Assembly: GCF_900564145.1 (NCBI RefSeq)
Contig: NZ_UOOB01000001.1
Location: 2,482,754 to 2,546,753, forward strand
DNA: 64,000 bases
Direction: 5' to 3'
Origin: Comamonas sp. lk
GTDB lineage: Bacteria; Pseudomonadota; Gammaproteobacteria; Burkholderiales; Burkholderiaceae_C
The translations under genes were made by a program, and so were the position numbers. Positions 1-9,033 of the stretch are shown here, piece by piece (position 1 is the first letter of the stretch; every line of letters starts with the position of its first letter). The notes beneath the pieces are model-generated. The model had not been told where the DNA came from and did no database searches. It worked only from the letters and a program-made list of their open reading frames with translations.

Positions 1-2
1 TG

Positions 3-674
3 CCAGGCTCACCCCTGGATCCTGTCCGTGGGCGTACCTATGAGCTGGGCATCAAGGGAGAACTGAACAAGGACCTGATGGCCAGTGCCGCGCTGTTCCG
101 TACCGAGAAGAGGGGCCAGGCCGTCTATGACCCGGCCTATCCGCAAACGGACTGGCGCGGCGGTTGCTGCTATTTTCGTGACGGCTATCAACTGAGTCAG
201 GGTCTTGATCTGGAGATGACCGGGCGCATCACTCCCAATTTCCAGGTGGCTGTGGGCTATACCTACAACAGCAACCAAGACCGGCGCAAGGACAACGCTC
301 AGTTCAGCACCGTGACTCCACGGCATCTGTTCAAGGCCTGGGCGGACTACCGCATGAGCGGCGCACTGCGCGGCTGGAGCCTGGGCGGCGGCGTGGTGGC
401 GCAAGGCTCCAACTTCAGGGCTTCGGGCATCAGTGCCTACAACCCGAGCACCGGTCGTTATGACGGTGCCTGGACGCCTTACAACTTCACTTCGCCTGGC
501 TATGCCGTTTGGTCGGCACGGGTGGGCTACGCCATCAACAAGGACTGGAGCGTGGCCATGAATGTGGGCAATCTGTTCGACAAGACTTACTACAGCACCG
601 TGGGTTATGCGGGCTACGGAAACTTCTATGGCGAAAAGCGCACGGTGACCGTGTCCCTCAAGGGTCGCTTCTGA
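3..674 (+). CDS. TonB-dependent siderophore receptor, C-terminal part (5' end outside window)
   Basis: Open from the first in-frame codon at base 3 to a TGA at 672-674, so only the last 223 residues of an outer-membrane receptor are present. The visible part has typical barrel strands rich in alternating aromatic residues (GRTYELGIKGEL, VAVGYTYNSNQ, YAVWSARVGYAI), the NVGNLFDKTYYSTVG segment common near the end of ferric-siderophore receptors, and a terminal VSLKGRF ending in Phe, the outer-membrane barrel signature. It would take up a ferric siderophore using energy from TonB-ExbBD. The genes directly downstream (DUF3649, PepSY, DUF3325, MacAB-type pump) support a siderophore substrate. The ligand cannot be told from this part; the plug and TonB box lie outside the window. 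Confidence 0.9.
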   Translation, partial: PGSPLDPVRGRTYELGIKGELNKDLMASAALFRTEKRGQAVYDPAYPQTDWRGGCCYFRDGYQLSQGLDLEMTGRITPNFQVAVGYTYNSNQDRRKDNAQFSTVTPRHLFKAWADYRMSGALRGWSLGGGVVAQGSNFRASGISAYNPSTGRYDGAWTPYNFTSPGYAVWSARVGYAINKDWSVAMNVGNLFDKTYYSTVGYAGYGNFYGEKRTVTVSLKGRF

Positions 675-687
675 TTAGGTGTGCGAG

Positions 688-978
688 ATGGATCAATCTG
701 CTGAAAAGCATTCGGGCTTGAGTTTGATTTCGCGCCTCGCTGCCGCGGTCTTGGGGGGCTATGCGCTCGCCAGCGCCTGGGTGGTGATGTGCGGAGCTCT
801 GGGCGCTGCTCGCGTGGAAGCCGTTCTTGGCGGCGTGCAATCGAGTTGGCTATGGTATGTAGCCGCTGTGATCTGGGCTTTCTCGCCGGTGGCACCTCGT
901 CGGGTATGGGCTGTGCTGGGCGGGGCGACGGTGGTGCTGCTGAGCGCAGCGGCGTTGCTTACTGCTGTGAGAGGCTGA
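688..978 (+). CDS. DUF3649-type small inner-membrane protein of siderophore locus
   Basis: Predicted 96-residue protein with two or three hydrophobic segments (about residues 14-36, 48-65 and 70-90) and little else. It starts 13 bases after the receptor stop; ATG 688 is preferred over the in-frame GTG at 679. Size, topology and position between a siderophore receptor and a PepSY membrane protein match the DUF3649 proteins of iron-uptake loci. In P. aeruginosa small membrane proteins of this kind accompany the FpvG reductase that helps release iron from ferripyoverdine. Family assignment is by recall and context; the biochemical role is inferred. Confidence 0.7.
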   Translation: MDQSAEKHSGLSLISRLAAAVLGGYALASAWVVMCGALGAARVEAVLGGVQSSWLWYVAAVIWAFSPVAPRRVWAVLGGATVVLLSAAALLTAVRG

Positions 979-981
979 CCC

Positions 982-2727
982 ATGGCGCAGCAAAAAAAAG
1001 CTTTTGGTGCCGGGCAGGGCGGCTTTCGTCAGGCCCAAGCCTGGCTGCACACCTGGTGTGGCCTGTGGTTTTCCTGGCTGTTGTATGCCGTGTTTCTGAC
1101 CGGGACTCTGGCGGTCTTTGAAGAGCCGATTACCCATTGGATGACTCCCGAGCACCATGCCGAGGAGGCTGCGGCCTTGCTTGATCAGGCTGGCTCTGCT
1201 GGTCCGGTGGCAACTTTGGGCCAGCGCTTGGGCTGGGCGACGGCCTATATGGAGCGGCAGCACCCAGGTGCTGGCATGTGGGAGCTGTGGCCCGCCGACG
1301 CCAAAGGGGCAGGGGAGTTGCGCGTGTACTGGTTTGATGCCAAAGGCCAGTATGCGGCTGTCAAACTGGATCCTCTGACCGGAGCATCACTGCAAGGGTC
1401 AGAACCGGCGCCGGCGCGCCAGACCCAGGGCGGGCATCACTTTGTGGATTTTCACTATGAACTCCATGCCGGTCAGATCGGCTTGTGGATCGTGGGAATT
1501 GCAGCCCTGGCCATGCTGGTCGCCCTGGTCAGCGGGGTGATCACTCATAGGCGGATTTTCAAGGACTTCTTCACTTTCCGTGCGCACAAGGGCCAGCGCA
1601 GCTGGCTTGATGCCCACAATGCCGTGGCCGTGTTGACGCTGCCGTTCCAGCTCATGATTGCCTATACGGGAATTGCGATCTCCGGCCTGACCTTTATGCC
1701 GGCCGGCATTGCCACCTATTTTGGCGCGAGCAGCGAAGGTACGAAGGCCTTTCAGACGGCGCTCAACGAGCCCGGCAAGCCGCAGCGCTCAGGTAAGGCC
1801 ATGGCTGTGCCTGATCTGGAACCCTTTGTTTTACGTGGCCAGACGTTGATGGGCCAGCCTGTTCGAGCCGTGGTGATTGATTACCCGGGAGATGCTTCGG
1901 CCCGCATCGGCGTGTATGGATGGAACGATGCTGACGAGCTGCGCCAGCGCCTGAGTCCTAGCAGCGGTCTGGCCATGTTTTCCGCCGCCACAGGTGAGCT
2001 GCTGCAGCTGCGCCAACCGGGCGGGGTGGATGGTGGCGCGGCTTTGCTGACGCAATCGGTGATGGGCAGCTTGCATATGGCAAGCTTCGGAGGTCTGGCC
2101 CTCAAGTGGGTGTACTTCATCTGCGGTCTGGCGGGCAGCGCCATGATGGCTACGGGCGCCATCTTGTTCGTGGTCAAGCGCCGCGCCAAGCACCTGGGCG
2201 AGTTTGGCAATGCAACAGCCAGGGTCTACCGCTTGGTCGAGGGACTCAATGTGACCGCCATCGCCGGGCTGGTCATCGCCTGTGTGGGTTTCTTGTGGGG
2301 CAATCGTCTAGTGCCTCTGGGCTTGCCGCACCGCGACGATTGGGAGCTGGGCGTGTTCTTTGCGCTGTGGCTACTGACTTTGGCCCATGCCCTGCTGCGC
2401 GCGCCCGCAGCGGCCTGGAGAGAGCAAATGGCCGTGCTCTCGCTGTTGTGCCTGCTGCTGCCACTGCTTAGCTTCTGGAGCACGGGTGAGCATATGGGCT
2501 CGTATTTCCAGGCTGGCGACTGGGAAAGCGCAGGCGTGGAGTTGTTTGTGTTTGGCGTGGGTCTTGCCGCGGCCTGGGTGCTGCACGGCTTGCTGCGCGC
2601 CCCGGTGGTGAAGAGCAGGCGCCAGCAAAAGCCGCAATCCAGTGCGCCGCCGTATGCACCTGCCGGTGTTTCCCCATCCCCTGCGCACAGGCCCAGTAAC
2701 GCCGTGCAAGAAGAGGAGGCCGTATGA
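982..2727 (+). CDS. PepSY-associated membrane protein, probable periplasmic siderophore-iron reductase component
   Basis: A 581-residue polytopic protein. It opens with the usual Q-A-W-L-H-T-W-C-G-L-W motif at the first membrane segment (about residues 16-45), followed by a periplasmic PepSY-like region, a second segment with VALVSGVITHRRIFKDFF, a long periplasmic stretch around residues 240-365, and several more helices to residue 540. Conserved histidines at the membrane faces fit an electron-transfer or haem-linked role. The family includes FpvG of P. aeruginosa, which reduces ferripyoverdine in the periplasm. The start at 982 lies 3 bases after the upstream stop, and its own stop overlaps the next start (ATGA), so the genes are co-translated. 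The specific substrate is inferred from context. Confidence 0.85.
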   Translation: MAQQKKAFGAGQGGFRQAQAWLHTWCGLWFSWLLYAVFLTGTLAVFEEPITHWMTPEHHAEEAAALLDQAGSAGPVATLGQRLGWATAYMERQHPGAGMWELWPADAKGAGELRVYWFDAKGQYAAVKLDPLTGASLQGSEPAPARQTQGGHHFVDFHYELHAGQIGLWIVGIAALAMLVALVSGVITHRRIFKDFFTFRAHKGQRSWLDAHNAVAVLTLPFQLMIAYTGIAISGLTFMPAGIATYFGASSEGTKAFQTALNEPGKPQRSGKAMAVPDLEPFVLRGQTLMGQPVRAVVIDYPGDASARIGVYGWNDADELRQRLSPSSGLAMFSAATGELLQLRQPGGVDGGAALLTQSVMGSLHMASFGGLALKWVYFICGLAGSAMMATGAILFVVKRRAKHLGEFGNATARVYRLVEGLNVTAIAGLVIACVGFLWGNRLVPLGLPHRDDWELGVFFALWLLTLAHALLRAPAAAWREQMAVLSLLCLLLPLLSFWSTGEHMGSYFQAGDWESAGVELFVFGVGLAAAWVLHGLLRAPVVKSRRQQKPQSSAPPYAPAGVSPSPAHRPSNAVQEEEAV

Positions 2728-3077
2728 GCATGTTGTCTGCATCTCTGCAAGCCTGGGCGCTGTCGTTTGCCGGCATGACAGCGCTGGCTTTTGCCATGGA
2801 TCGCCATTACGCGCAGTGGACGGCGTTGGATGAGGTTCCTGCTGCACAGCGTCGGCTGTGGCGCTGTGCAGGTGTGCTGCTTTTGGCGGGAACCTGGGTG
2901 CCTGTCGTGTCGGGTTGGAGTGCTTCCGTCAGCACGGTGGTGGTTCTGGGCTTCTGGAGCCTGGGTGCCTTGCTGACGGCCGGGTGGCTGGCAGTGTCTG
3001 CCCGCTGGTTGGCTCGTGCTGCCATGGCGGCTGCTGTGCTGGGCATAGGCAGCTGTCTCTGGTCCTTGATGTTTTGA
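2724..3077 (+). CDS. DUF3325-type small inner-membrane protein
   Basis: Predicted 117-residue protein with four hydrophobic stretches (about residues 7-25, 48-64, 68-86 and 92-115). Its ATG overlaps the PepSY gene stop by four bases (ATGA). DUF3325 proteins typically end the receptor-DUF3649-PepSY-DUF3325 array in proteobacterial siderophore loci, which is the order here. It most likely forms a complex with the PepSY protein in the inner membrane. No catalytic motif is visible. Confidence 0.75.
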   Translation: MSMLSASLQAWALSFAGMTALAFAMDRHYAQWTALDEVPAAQRRLWRCAGVLLLAGTWVPVVSGWSASVSTVVVLGFWSLGALLTAGWLAVSARWLARAAMAAAVLGIGSCLWSLMF

Positions 3078-3148
3078 ATGTCAAACAGCCGCTCAGAGGT
3101 CTTCAGCGTTGAACAGATTCGTCTGTATACGCCGAGGGCACTCCGTGT

Positions 3149-3196
3149 GCAGCTTGGGCCGCAGCGCGCGTTGCCAAGCTGCGGTTTTGTTATTTT
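3149..3196 (+). terminator. Possible rho-independent terminator or attenuator between DUF3325 and macA-like genes
   Basis: The nine-base arms GCAGCTTGG (3149-3157) and CCAAGCTGC (3174-3182) are perfect inverse complements and are followed by GGTTTTGTTATTTT. It sits 72 bases after the DUF3325 stop and just before the pump operon, so it may separate uptake from recycling genes. The 16-base loop makes it a weaker terminator than most. Confidence 0.5.
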
Positions 3197-3214
3197 CTGG
3201 AAAGCGCTACGTTG

Positions 3215-4396
3215 ATGCAGCTTGGTGGAGTTAAACGCTGGGGCGTGCTTGCCCTGATGGTGGTTGGTGGACTTGGTAGTGCTTTATGGTGGGCCAGTCG
3301 TCCCCGCACCGAGTACCAGAGCGCCGTGGTGACACGCGCCGATGTGGAGGCCACGGTCACGGCCATAGGTATATTGCAACCCCGACGCTATGTGGATGTG
3401 GGGGCGCAGGTCTCGGGGCAGATCACGCGGCTGCTGGTGGCGCCTGGTGCTCAGGTGGAAAAAGGTGCTTTGCTGGTGGAGATCGATCCCAGCGTGCAGC
3501 GCGCAACGGTGGATGCCGGCCGGGCTTCGCTTGCTGGGCTGCGTGCCCAGTTGGCCGAGCAGCAGGCCCAGCACCGCTTGGCGCGACAGCAATGGAATCG
3601 CCAGCAGCAGATGGCACGCGAGGCAGCTACACGCGAAGAAGATGTGCAGTCCGCAGAAGCTCAGCTGGCAGGGGCGGCCGCACGAATTGAGCATCTCAAG
3701 GCGCAAATAGACAAGACCCAGGCGAGCTTGAAGGCCGATGAGGCCAGGCTGGGCTACACCCGCATTTATGCCCCTATGGCGGGGACGGTGGTGTCACTGG
3801 ATGCGCGCGAAGGTCAGACCTTGAACGCCACCTATCAGACGCCCAACATCTTGAGAATTGCCGACCTGAGCGCGATGACGGTCTGGACCGATGTGTCCGA
3901 GGCCGATGTGCGCCGCGTCAAGGATGGCATGGCGGTCTACTTCACCACGCTGGGAAGTGCGGGCCAGGACAAGCCACGCCGCTGGACCAGTCAGGTGCGT
4001 CAGGTCTTGCCCGCACCTTCGGCCAGTGCAGCCGCCGCAGGTGGATCGGCTGCCGTGCCTGCGCCCGTCACCAAGGCGGTGGCGTATACGGTGCTGTTTG
4101 ATGTGGACAATCTTGATGCCGAGTTGATGCCGCAGATGACGGCCCAAGTTGTTTTCGTCACAGCACATGCCAAGCAGGCATTGACGATACCGTTGATGGC
4201 ATTGCAGGCGACGGCGCAACAAGATGGCCATGCCGTGCGCGTGCTGGGTGCCGACGGCAAGCCGCAGTTGAAAAACGTGCGCACCGGCGTGCGAAGCCGC
4301 CATCAGGTGCAGGTGCTTGATGGTCTGCTTGAAGGTGACAAGGTGGTGACGGCTGAAGCCACCAGCGAAGGCGGACTGCGGTGGCTGCAATGGTGA
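3215..4396 (+). CDS. MacA/PvdR-like periplasmic adaptor of siderophore efflux pump
   Basis: Predicted 393-residue membrane-fusion protein. It has one N-terminal anchor helix (about residues 8-24), a split lipoyl half-motif (VDVGAQVSGQI, later YAPMAGTVVSL), an alpha-helical coiled-coil hairpin rich in Gln/Ala/Arg (about residues 95-175), and beta-barrel and membrane-proximal domains to the end. It links a MacB-type inner-membrane ABC transporter to an outer-membrane channel. ATG 3215 is chosen over the TTG three bases earlier. It overlaps the macB-like gene. With that gene and the outer-membrane factor it resembles PvdR-PvdT-OpmQ, which recycles and exports pyoverdine in Pseudomonas; MacA of the macrolide pump is the alternative name. 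Confidence 0.9.
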   Translation: MQLGGVKRWGVLALMVVGGLGSALWWASRPRTEYQSAVVTRADVEATVTAIGILQPRRYVDVGAQVSGQITRLLVAPGAQVEKGALLVEIDPSVQRATVDAGRASLAGLRAQLAEQQAQHRLARQQWNRQQQMAREAATREEDVQSAEAQLAGAAARIEHLKAQIDKTQASLKADEARLGYTRIYAPMAGTVVSLDAREGQTLNATYQTPNILRIADLSAMTVWTDVSEADVRRVKDGMAVYFTTLGSAGQDKPRRWTSQVRQVLPAPSASAAAAGGSAAVPAPVTKAVAYTVLFDVDNLDAELMPQMTAQVVFVTAHAKQALTIPLMALQATAQQDGHAVRVLGADGKPQLKNVRTGVRSRHQVQVLDGLLEGDKVVTAEATSEGGLRWLQW

Positions 4397-6462
4397 GTGT
4401 TCTTGCAGAGCCGGTAGCCGATGAGGTCAAAGTCGCGCAAGTGGTGAGTACAGAGCCTGAGAGCGGCCCACCCCTGATTGGCTTGCGCGGCATTTGCAAG
4501 CACTATGGCGGCGCAGAGAGTGGTCAGCCCGAAGTCACGGTCTTGCGTGGAGTCAACCTTGAGATCCGGGCCGGAGAGTTCGTGGCCGTGGTAGGTAGCT
4601 CGGGCTCGGGCAAGTCCACGCTGATGAATATTCTGGGCTGTCTGGATAGACCCAGCAGCGGGACCTATTGTTTTCAGGGCCAGGATGTGGACGGCCTTGA
4701 CGCCGATGCGCTGGCCTGGTTGCGCCGTGAGGCTTTTGGCTTTGTGTTCCAGGGCTATCACCTGATCGCCAGCGAGACGGCGCGCGAGAACGTGGAAATG
4801 CCGGCCATCTATGCAGGCCTGTCCCAGGTCGAGCGTGCACAGCGCGCCCAGGAATTGCTGGAGCGGCTGGGTCTTGGCGAGCGCATGGACAACCGGCCCC
4901 ATCAGCTCTCGGGTGGGCAGCAGCAGCGCGTCTCCATCGCCCGCGCGCTGATGAACGGCGGCCGTATCATCCTGGCCGATGAACCCACGGGTGCGCTGGA
5001 TTCGCATAGCGGAGCACAAGTCATGGCTTTGCTCAGCGAGCTGGCCGATGCCGGGCACACTATCATCCTGATTACCCACGACAGGGCGGTGGCCGCACAG
5101 GCGCGGCGGGTGATTGAAATCCGTGACGGCAGCATTGTGAGCGATAGCGCAGCCCAGCCTCAGGGTGCAGAACGGCAGCCAGCCGCGCAAGCCGAACTCC
5201 AGCCGGTCTTGCCTTTGCCTGTTGCAGGGGCGGCCCCGCCTTTGGCTTCGATTGCGAACGCCCGGAGTTGGTGGGCCGATATGCAGGAAGCCTGCCGCAG
5301 TGCCTGGCGCGGAATGCGCAGCAACCGTGCCCGCACCAGCCTGACCTTGCTGGGCATTGTGATTGGCGTGGCCTCGGTGATCGTGATGCTGGCCATTGGC
5401 GAAGGTGCTCGACGCCAGGTCTTGGAGCGCATGGGCACCATGGGAACGTCGATTCTCTACATAGGAAGCAAGCCCCCCGCCACGGGAGGTCCAGCGGGAG
5501 AGTTGAGCGCAGAGGATTTACAAGCGGTGCGCGAGTTGCCGGAAATTCGCCGGGTGCTGCCGGTGATAGGGGACCCAGTGACGGTGCGCTATGGCAGTGC
5601 CGACAAGCAGATCTATGTGTTTGCGGCCAGTCATGAGATGCCGGCCGCGCACCACTGGAGTGTGGCCCAGGGTCGCTTTTACACCGATGCCGAAGACCAT
5701 GACTTGGCGCCGCTGGTGGTGTTGGGCCACAAGGCCTGGCGGCATTTTTTCCCCGATACACCCAATCCCTTGGGTCTGCAGCTCATCATCGGCAACTCCG
5801 CCTTTGAAGTGATTGGCGTCATGAGCGAGCGCGGCGCAGAGTCCGGGGCACAGGATTACGACGATATGGTGTTCATCCCCTACCGAGCCGGGCGGGCGCG
5901 TGTCTACCAAAGCCAGACCCAGCCCGACTATGTGGTGGTGGAAGCCATGTCGTCGGCCCAGGTGAACGAGGCCGAGACGGCGATGCACCAGCTGCTGCTG
6001 GCCCGGCATGGAGGCCGCGAAGATTTCGGTATTGGCAATGCTGCAGCGCGCATTCAGGCGGAAGTCGCCACGCGCAAGAGCATGACCATGATGCTGGGCC
6101 TGATCGCTGCCGTTTCTCTGGTGGTGGGCGGCATAGGCGTGATGAATGTGATGCTGATGACCGTCAAGGAGCGCACGCGCGAGATAGGAATTCGCATGGC
6201 TGTGGGCGCACGCCAGCGCGACATCCTGCGCCAGTTTCTGACGGAGGCCAGTTTGGTGACGCTAGTGGGTGGAAGCGCAGGGCTGCTTGCCGGCCTGGTG
6301 ATCGGTGTGGTGCTGATCCTGGCCGATGTGCCCATGGTCTTTTCCGTGAAAGCCATGCTGGGTGCGTTTGCCTGCGCCGTGATCACAGGGCTGGTGTTTG
6401 GTTTTATGCCTGCCAAGACGGCAGCGCGCCTGGACCCGGTGCGGGCGCTGGCAGGAGAATGA
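4390..6462 (+). CDS. MacB/PvdT-like ABC transporter (ATPase fused to FtsX-type permease)
   Basis: Predicted 690-residue inner-membrane transporter. The N-terminal ATPase has Walker A GSSGSGKST, the signature LSGGQQQRVSIARAL, Walker B IILADEPTGALD and the H-loop THDR. After a linker near residue 250 comes the MacB permease: one helix at about 310-332, a large periplasmic domain, then three C-terminal helices with the FtsX-like ERTREIGIRMAVGAR motif. ATP hydrolysis drives movement of periplasmic substrate through the adaptor and outer-membrane factor. ATG 4390 overlaps the adaptor stop; GTG 4381 is an in-frame alternative. Next to siderophore uptake genes the substrate is more likely a siderophore than a macrolide. 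Confidence 0.93.
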   Translation: MVSVLAEPVADEVKVAQVVSTEPESGPPLIGLRGICKHYGGAESGQPEVTVLRGVNLEIRAGEFVAVVGSSGSGKSTLMNILGCLDRPSSGTYCFQGQDVDGLDADALAWLRREAFGFVFQGYHLIASETARENVEMPAIYAGLSQVERAQRAQELLERLGLGERMDNRPHQLSGGQQQRVSIARALMNGGRIILADEPTGALDSHSGAQVMALLSELADAGHTIILITHDRAVAAQARRVIEIRDGSIVSDSAAQPQGAERQPAAQAELQPVLPLPVAGAAPPLASIANARSWWADMQEACRSAWRGMRSNRARTSLTLLGIVIGVASVIVMLAIGEGARRQVLERMGTMGTSILYIGSKPPATGGPAGELSAEDLQAVRELPEIRRVLPVIGDPVTVRYGSADKQIYVFAASHEMPAAHHWSVAQGRFYTDAEDHDLAPLVVLGHKAWRHFFPDTPNPLGLQLIIGNSAFEVIGVMSERGAESGAQDYDDMVFIPYRAGRARVYQSQTQPDYVVVEAMSSAQVNEAETAMHQLLLARHGGREDFGIGNAAARIQAEVATRKSMTMMLGLIAAVSLVVGGIGVMNVMLMTVKERTREIGIRMAVGARQRDILRQFLTEASLVTLVGGSAGLLAGLVIGVVLILADVPMVFSVKAMLGAFACAVITGLVFGFMPAKTAARLDPVRALAGE

Positions 6463-7853
6463 GGATGGCGATGATCAAGACGGCTGCCGCTGCAGCGGGG
6501 GTTCTTATGCTGGCCGCATGTAGCGCGCCAGCGGTGCGGCAGGAAATTCCACAGGAAGTCGCAGTGGTGAAGTTGCCAGCCCGGTGGCAGCTTGCATCAG
6601 ATGTCAGCGCCAACAAGGCAAGCGTGCATTGGTGGCAAGGTTTTGGCAGCCCAGAGCTGACAGGCCTGATTGACATGGCCAGGCAGCAAAGCTGGGATGT
6701 GGCGGCCGCCGTCGCCAGGGTGAACCAGGCCGCTGCCGGCGTACGCCAGGCAAGAGCCGGCTTGTTCCCAGAGCTTACCGGCAGCCTCAACGCTGCGGGC
6801 TACAGGCGCCTGGACGGTGCCCAGCATACGGCGTCAGATCGCATGGGCGCCTTGTTGTCTGCCAGTTATGAAGTGGACTTCTGGGGGCGCAATCGTGCCT
6901 TGCGCGATGCAGCCCAATCCGGCCTTCAGGCCAGTGTGTTTGACCGGGACACGGTGCAACTGACCGTCACTGCCGGGGTGGCCGATGCCTGGCTGCAGGT
7001 GGTTGCCTTGCGCGAGCGCATTGGCATTGCGCAAGCCAACCTCGCAACCGCACAGCGCCTGCTGCAACTGGTGGAGTCCCGGGGCCGCTGGGGTGCGGCC
7101 ACTCCCTTGGAGTTGGCTCAGCAGCGCGGTCTGGTGGCGGTGCAGCAGCGGGCTCTGGCATCGATGCAGCAGCAAGAGGCGGATGCGCAAACAGCGCTGG
7201 CTTTGTGGTTGGGCCAAGCGGAGAATCTGCCGCTATCTCAGACCAGCCTGACGGCCTTGCAGGTGCCCGCGATTGACCAGGGCCAGCCGCTGGAGATGGT
7301 GACCCGCAGACCTGACATCGCCAGAGCGGAAGCGCGGCTGGCGGCTGCCGATGCGAATCTGCAGGTGGCCAGAGCAGCGATGTTGCCGCGCTTGACCCTG
7401 CAGCTGGATCTGGGCTCGGAGAGCGACAGACTGCGCAAAGTGTTCGACAACCCTTTGTATTCTCTGAGCGCGAGCCTGGTCGCCCCTATCTTTGACGCGG
7501 GCCGTCTGGCGGCAGGTCGAGATCAGACGGCTGCCAGGCGCGAAGAATTGCTGATTGCCTATAGGCAGAGCATTGTTCAAGCGTTTGCGGAGGTGCAAAC
7601 AGCCCTGAACGGCTTGGCCTGGACGCAGACGCGGGTGCAGGCGCAGGCCGAAGAGCTGGAGCAGGCCCGCAAGGCGCTGACCTTGGCAGAAGCCCGCTAC
7701 CGTGCGGGTGCCGAGTCGCTGCTGACGCTGCTTGATGTACAGCGATCTTTGTATCAGGCCCAGGACATGGCCGTGCAACTGCATCAAGAACGCTTGCAAA
7801 AAAGCGTGGCCTTGTACAAGGCCCTTGGCGGTGGTTGGGGCCGAAGCGTTTGA
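6459..7853 (+). CDS. NodT-family outer-membrane factor lipoprotein (OpmQ-like)
   Basis: Predicted 464-residue protein starting in an ATGA overlap with the macB-like stop. The N-terminus is a lipoprotein signal ending in LMLAACSAPAV, with Cys about residue 21 as the lipidated residue. Two TolC-type repeats follow, with the conserved SYEVDFWGRNRALRDAA segment, RRPDIARAEARLAAADANL and a second-half ALTLAEARYRAGAESLLTLLDVQ motif. It forms the trimeric outer-membrane channel for the MacAB-type pump upstream. OpmQ of the pyoverdine recycling pump is the closest functional analogue by context. No clear terminator is seen downstream. Confidence 0.92.
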   Translation: MRMAMIKTAAAAAGVLMLAACSAPAVRQEIPQEVAVVKLPARWQLASDVSANKASVHWWQGFGSPELTGLIDMARQQSWDVAAAVARVNQAAAGVRQARAGLFPELTGSLNAAGYRRLDGAQHTASDRMGALLSASYEVDFWGRNRALRDAAQSGLQASVFDRDTVQLTVTAGVADAWLQVVALRERIGIAQANLATAQRLLQLVESRGRWGAATPLELAQQRGLVAVQQRALASMQQQEADAQTALALWLGQAENLPLSQTSLTALQVPAIDQGQPLEMVTRRPDIARAEARLAAADANLQVARAAMLPRLTLQLDLGSESDRLRKVFDNPLYSLSASLVAPIFDAGRLAAGRDQTAARREELLIAYRQSIVQAFAEVQTALNGLAWTQTRVQAQAEELEQARKALTLAEARYRAGAESLLTLLDVQRSLYQAQDMAVQLHQERLQKSVALYKALGGGWGRSV

Positions 7854-7965
7854 ACGGAAGTACCTTGATTTGGGGAGGTGCTCTCCAGATTTGTCCGATG
7901 AGTAGGTCCGACTTGTTGCGCAATAACGCTTGGCTGCTTGTTTTTCAGGCGGAGCTGGACAGAAG

Positions 7966-8910
7966 CTAGACAGCTGCTTGCCCGCTCAGAATGAAATTGC
8001 GAAAGGCTTTTGCGGCGGAGCGCGACACCAGGGCGCCATTCCATATGGCAACAACCTGCTCGACTTTTCTGTCCAGTTTGAAGGGCAGCACGCGCACCAA
8101 CCCCTCCTGCTCCAGCTGGGTCGCGATGTGTTGCGGATAGACCGCTAGAAAATCAGCTGTCTGCATCAGTCGGGTCGTCATGGACACGTCGCTGACCCGC
8201 ACGCCTTTTGTAGGCGGGGCTTCTCCCAAGGCTCGAAACGCAGCTTGCAGGTGATAGAGCATTCGCCCACCCTGAACGGGCAAACACCAGGGATGCTCGG
8301 CCAACTCCTTGGCCGTAAGCCGCTTTTTCTCGAGCAAGGGGTGATTCACGCTGGCTACCACGAGCAGCGCTTGCTCGGCAATCATGGGCGCGCGGCACAA
8401 GGATTCCTGTTCAAAGCGCGGATCGTCGTAGGCAAACACCAGATCGAGTACACCTTCGTCGAGCTGATCGATCAGCTCCAGGATTCCGCCTTCCACGATG
8501 GTGATGTCCACATTCGGATGGCTCTCGCGGAATGCGCAAATAGCTTGCGCAACGTGGGCGTGTACCGAGGTCGTGCGAAAAGCCAGGCTGAGCTGGCCTT
8601 GCGTACCCTCCTTCATGGCTTGCAGCGACTCCGCCATGCGACCGAGTTGCCTGATGACGATGCTGGCGCCGTCCAGCATTTCCCTGCCAATTTCGGTCGG
8701 CCGCATTCCCCGGTGCCCACGTTCAAACAGGGGCATGCCCACAATCTCCTCCACTTCCGCCAGCGTCTTTGACACAGCCGCCGGGCTGACATGGAAATGC
8801 TCTGCCACCCTGGCTGCGGTGCGCAGTTCTCCCAGCGCCTGAATGACGCGCAAGTGACGGAGCTTCAGGCGTGCCAAAAGCGATTGGACGGGATGGACGG
8901 CAGACTGCAT
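7966..8910 (-). CDS. LysR-family transcriptional regulator, divergent from M81 peptidase gene
   Basis: Predicted 314-residue regulator. Residues about 15-75 form the LysR winged helix-turn-helix (LRHLRVIQALGELRTAARVAEHF, then AVSKTLAEVEEIVGMPLFERG), followed by the two-lobe substrate-binding domain with the usual LSLAFRTTSVHAHVAQAICAF-type opening. It is transcribed away from the M81 peptidase/Bug operon across a 123-base gap, the standard arrangement for LysR control of a divergent operon. The inducer is unknown and is presumably the substrate or product of the M81 enzyme. Confidence 0.88.
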   Translation of the reverse strand: MQSAVHPVQSLLARLKLRHLRVIQALGELRTAARVAEHFHVSPAAVSKTLAEVEEIVGMPLFERGHRGMRPTEIGREMLDGASIVIRQLGRMAESLQAMKEGTQGQLSLAFRTTSVHAHVAQAICAFRESHPNVDITIVEGGILELIDQLDEGVLDLVFAYDDPRFEQESLCRAPMIAEQALLVVASVNHPLLEKKRLTAKELAEHPWCLPVQGGRMLYHLQAAFRALGEAPPTKGVRVSDVSMTTRLMQTADFLAVYPQHIATQLEQEGLVRVLPFKLDRKVEQVVAIWNGALVSRSAAKAFRNFILSGQAAV

Positions 8911-8922
8911 GAAATTCTCAGA

Positions 8923-8932
8923 TGGTTAACCA
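8923..8932. promoter_or_regulatory. Candidate LysR operator palindrome in divergent promoter region
   Basis: The perfect palindrome TGGTTAACCA lies 13 bases upstream of the LysR start and about 100 bases upstream of the M81 gene, within an A/T-rich stretch that must hold both promoters. LysR proteins bind imperfect dyads of the T-N11-A type; TTTGGTTAACCATCTGA read on the minus strand fits loosely. Function is inferred from position only. Confidence 0.4.
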
Positions 8933-9033
8933 AATGCTCAACACCTATCAATATTAATTCGCTTTTGGCTAAGAAGCGCCTGGACTATATTTTCCTGAAC
9001 GCGAGCGAAATCATGCGAGCCAAGGAAATAAAC

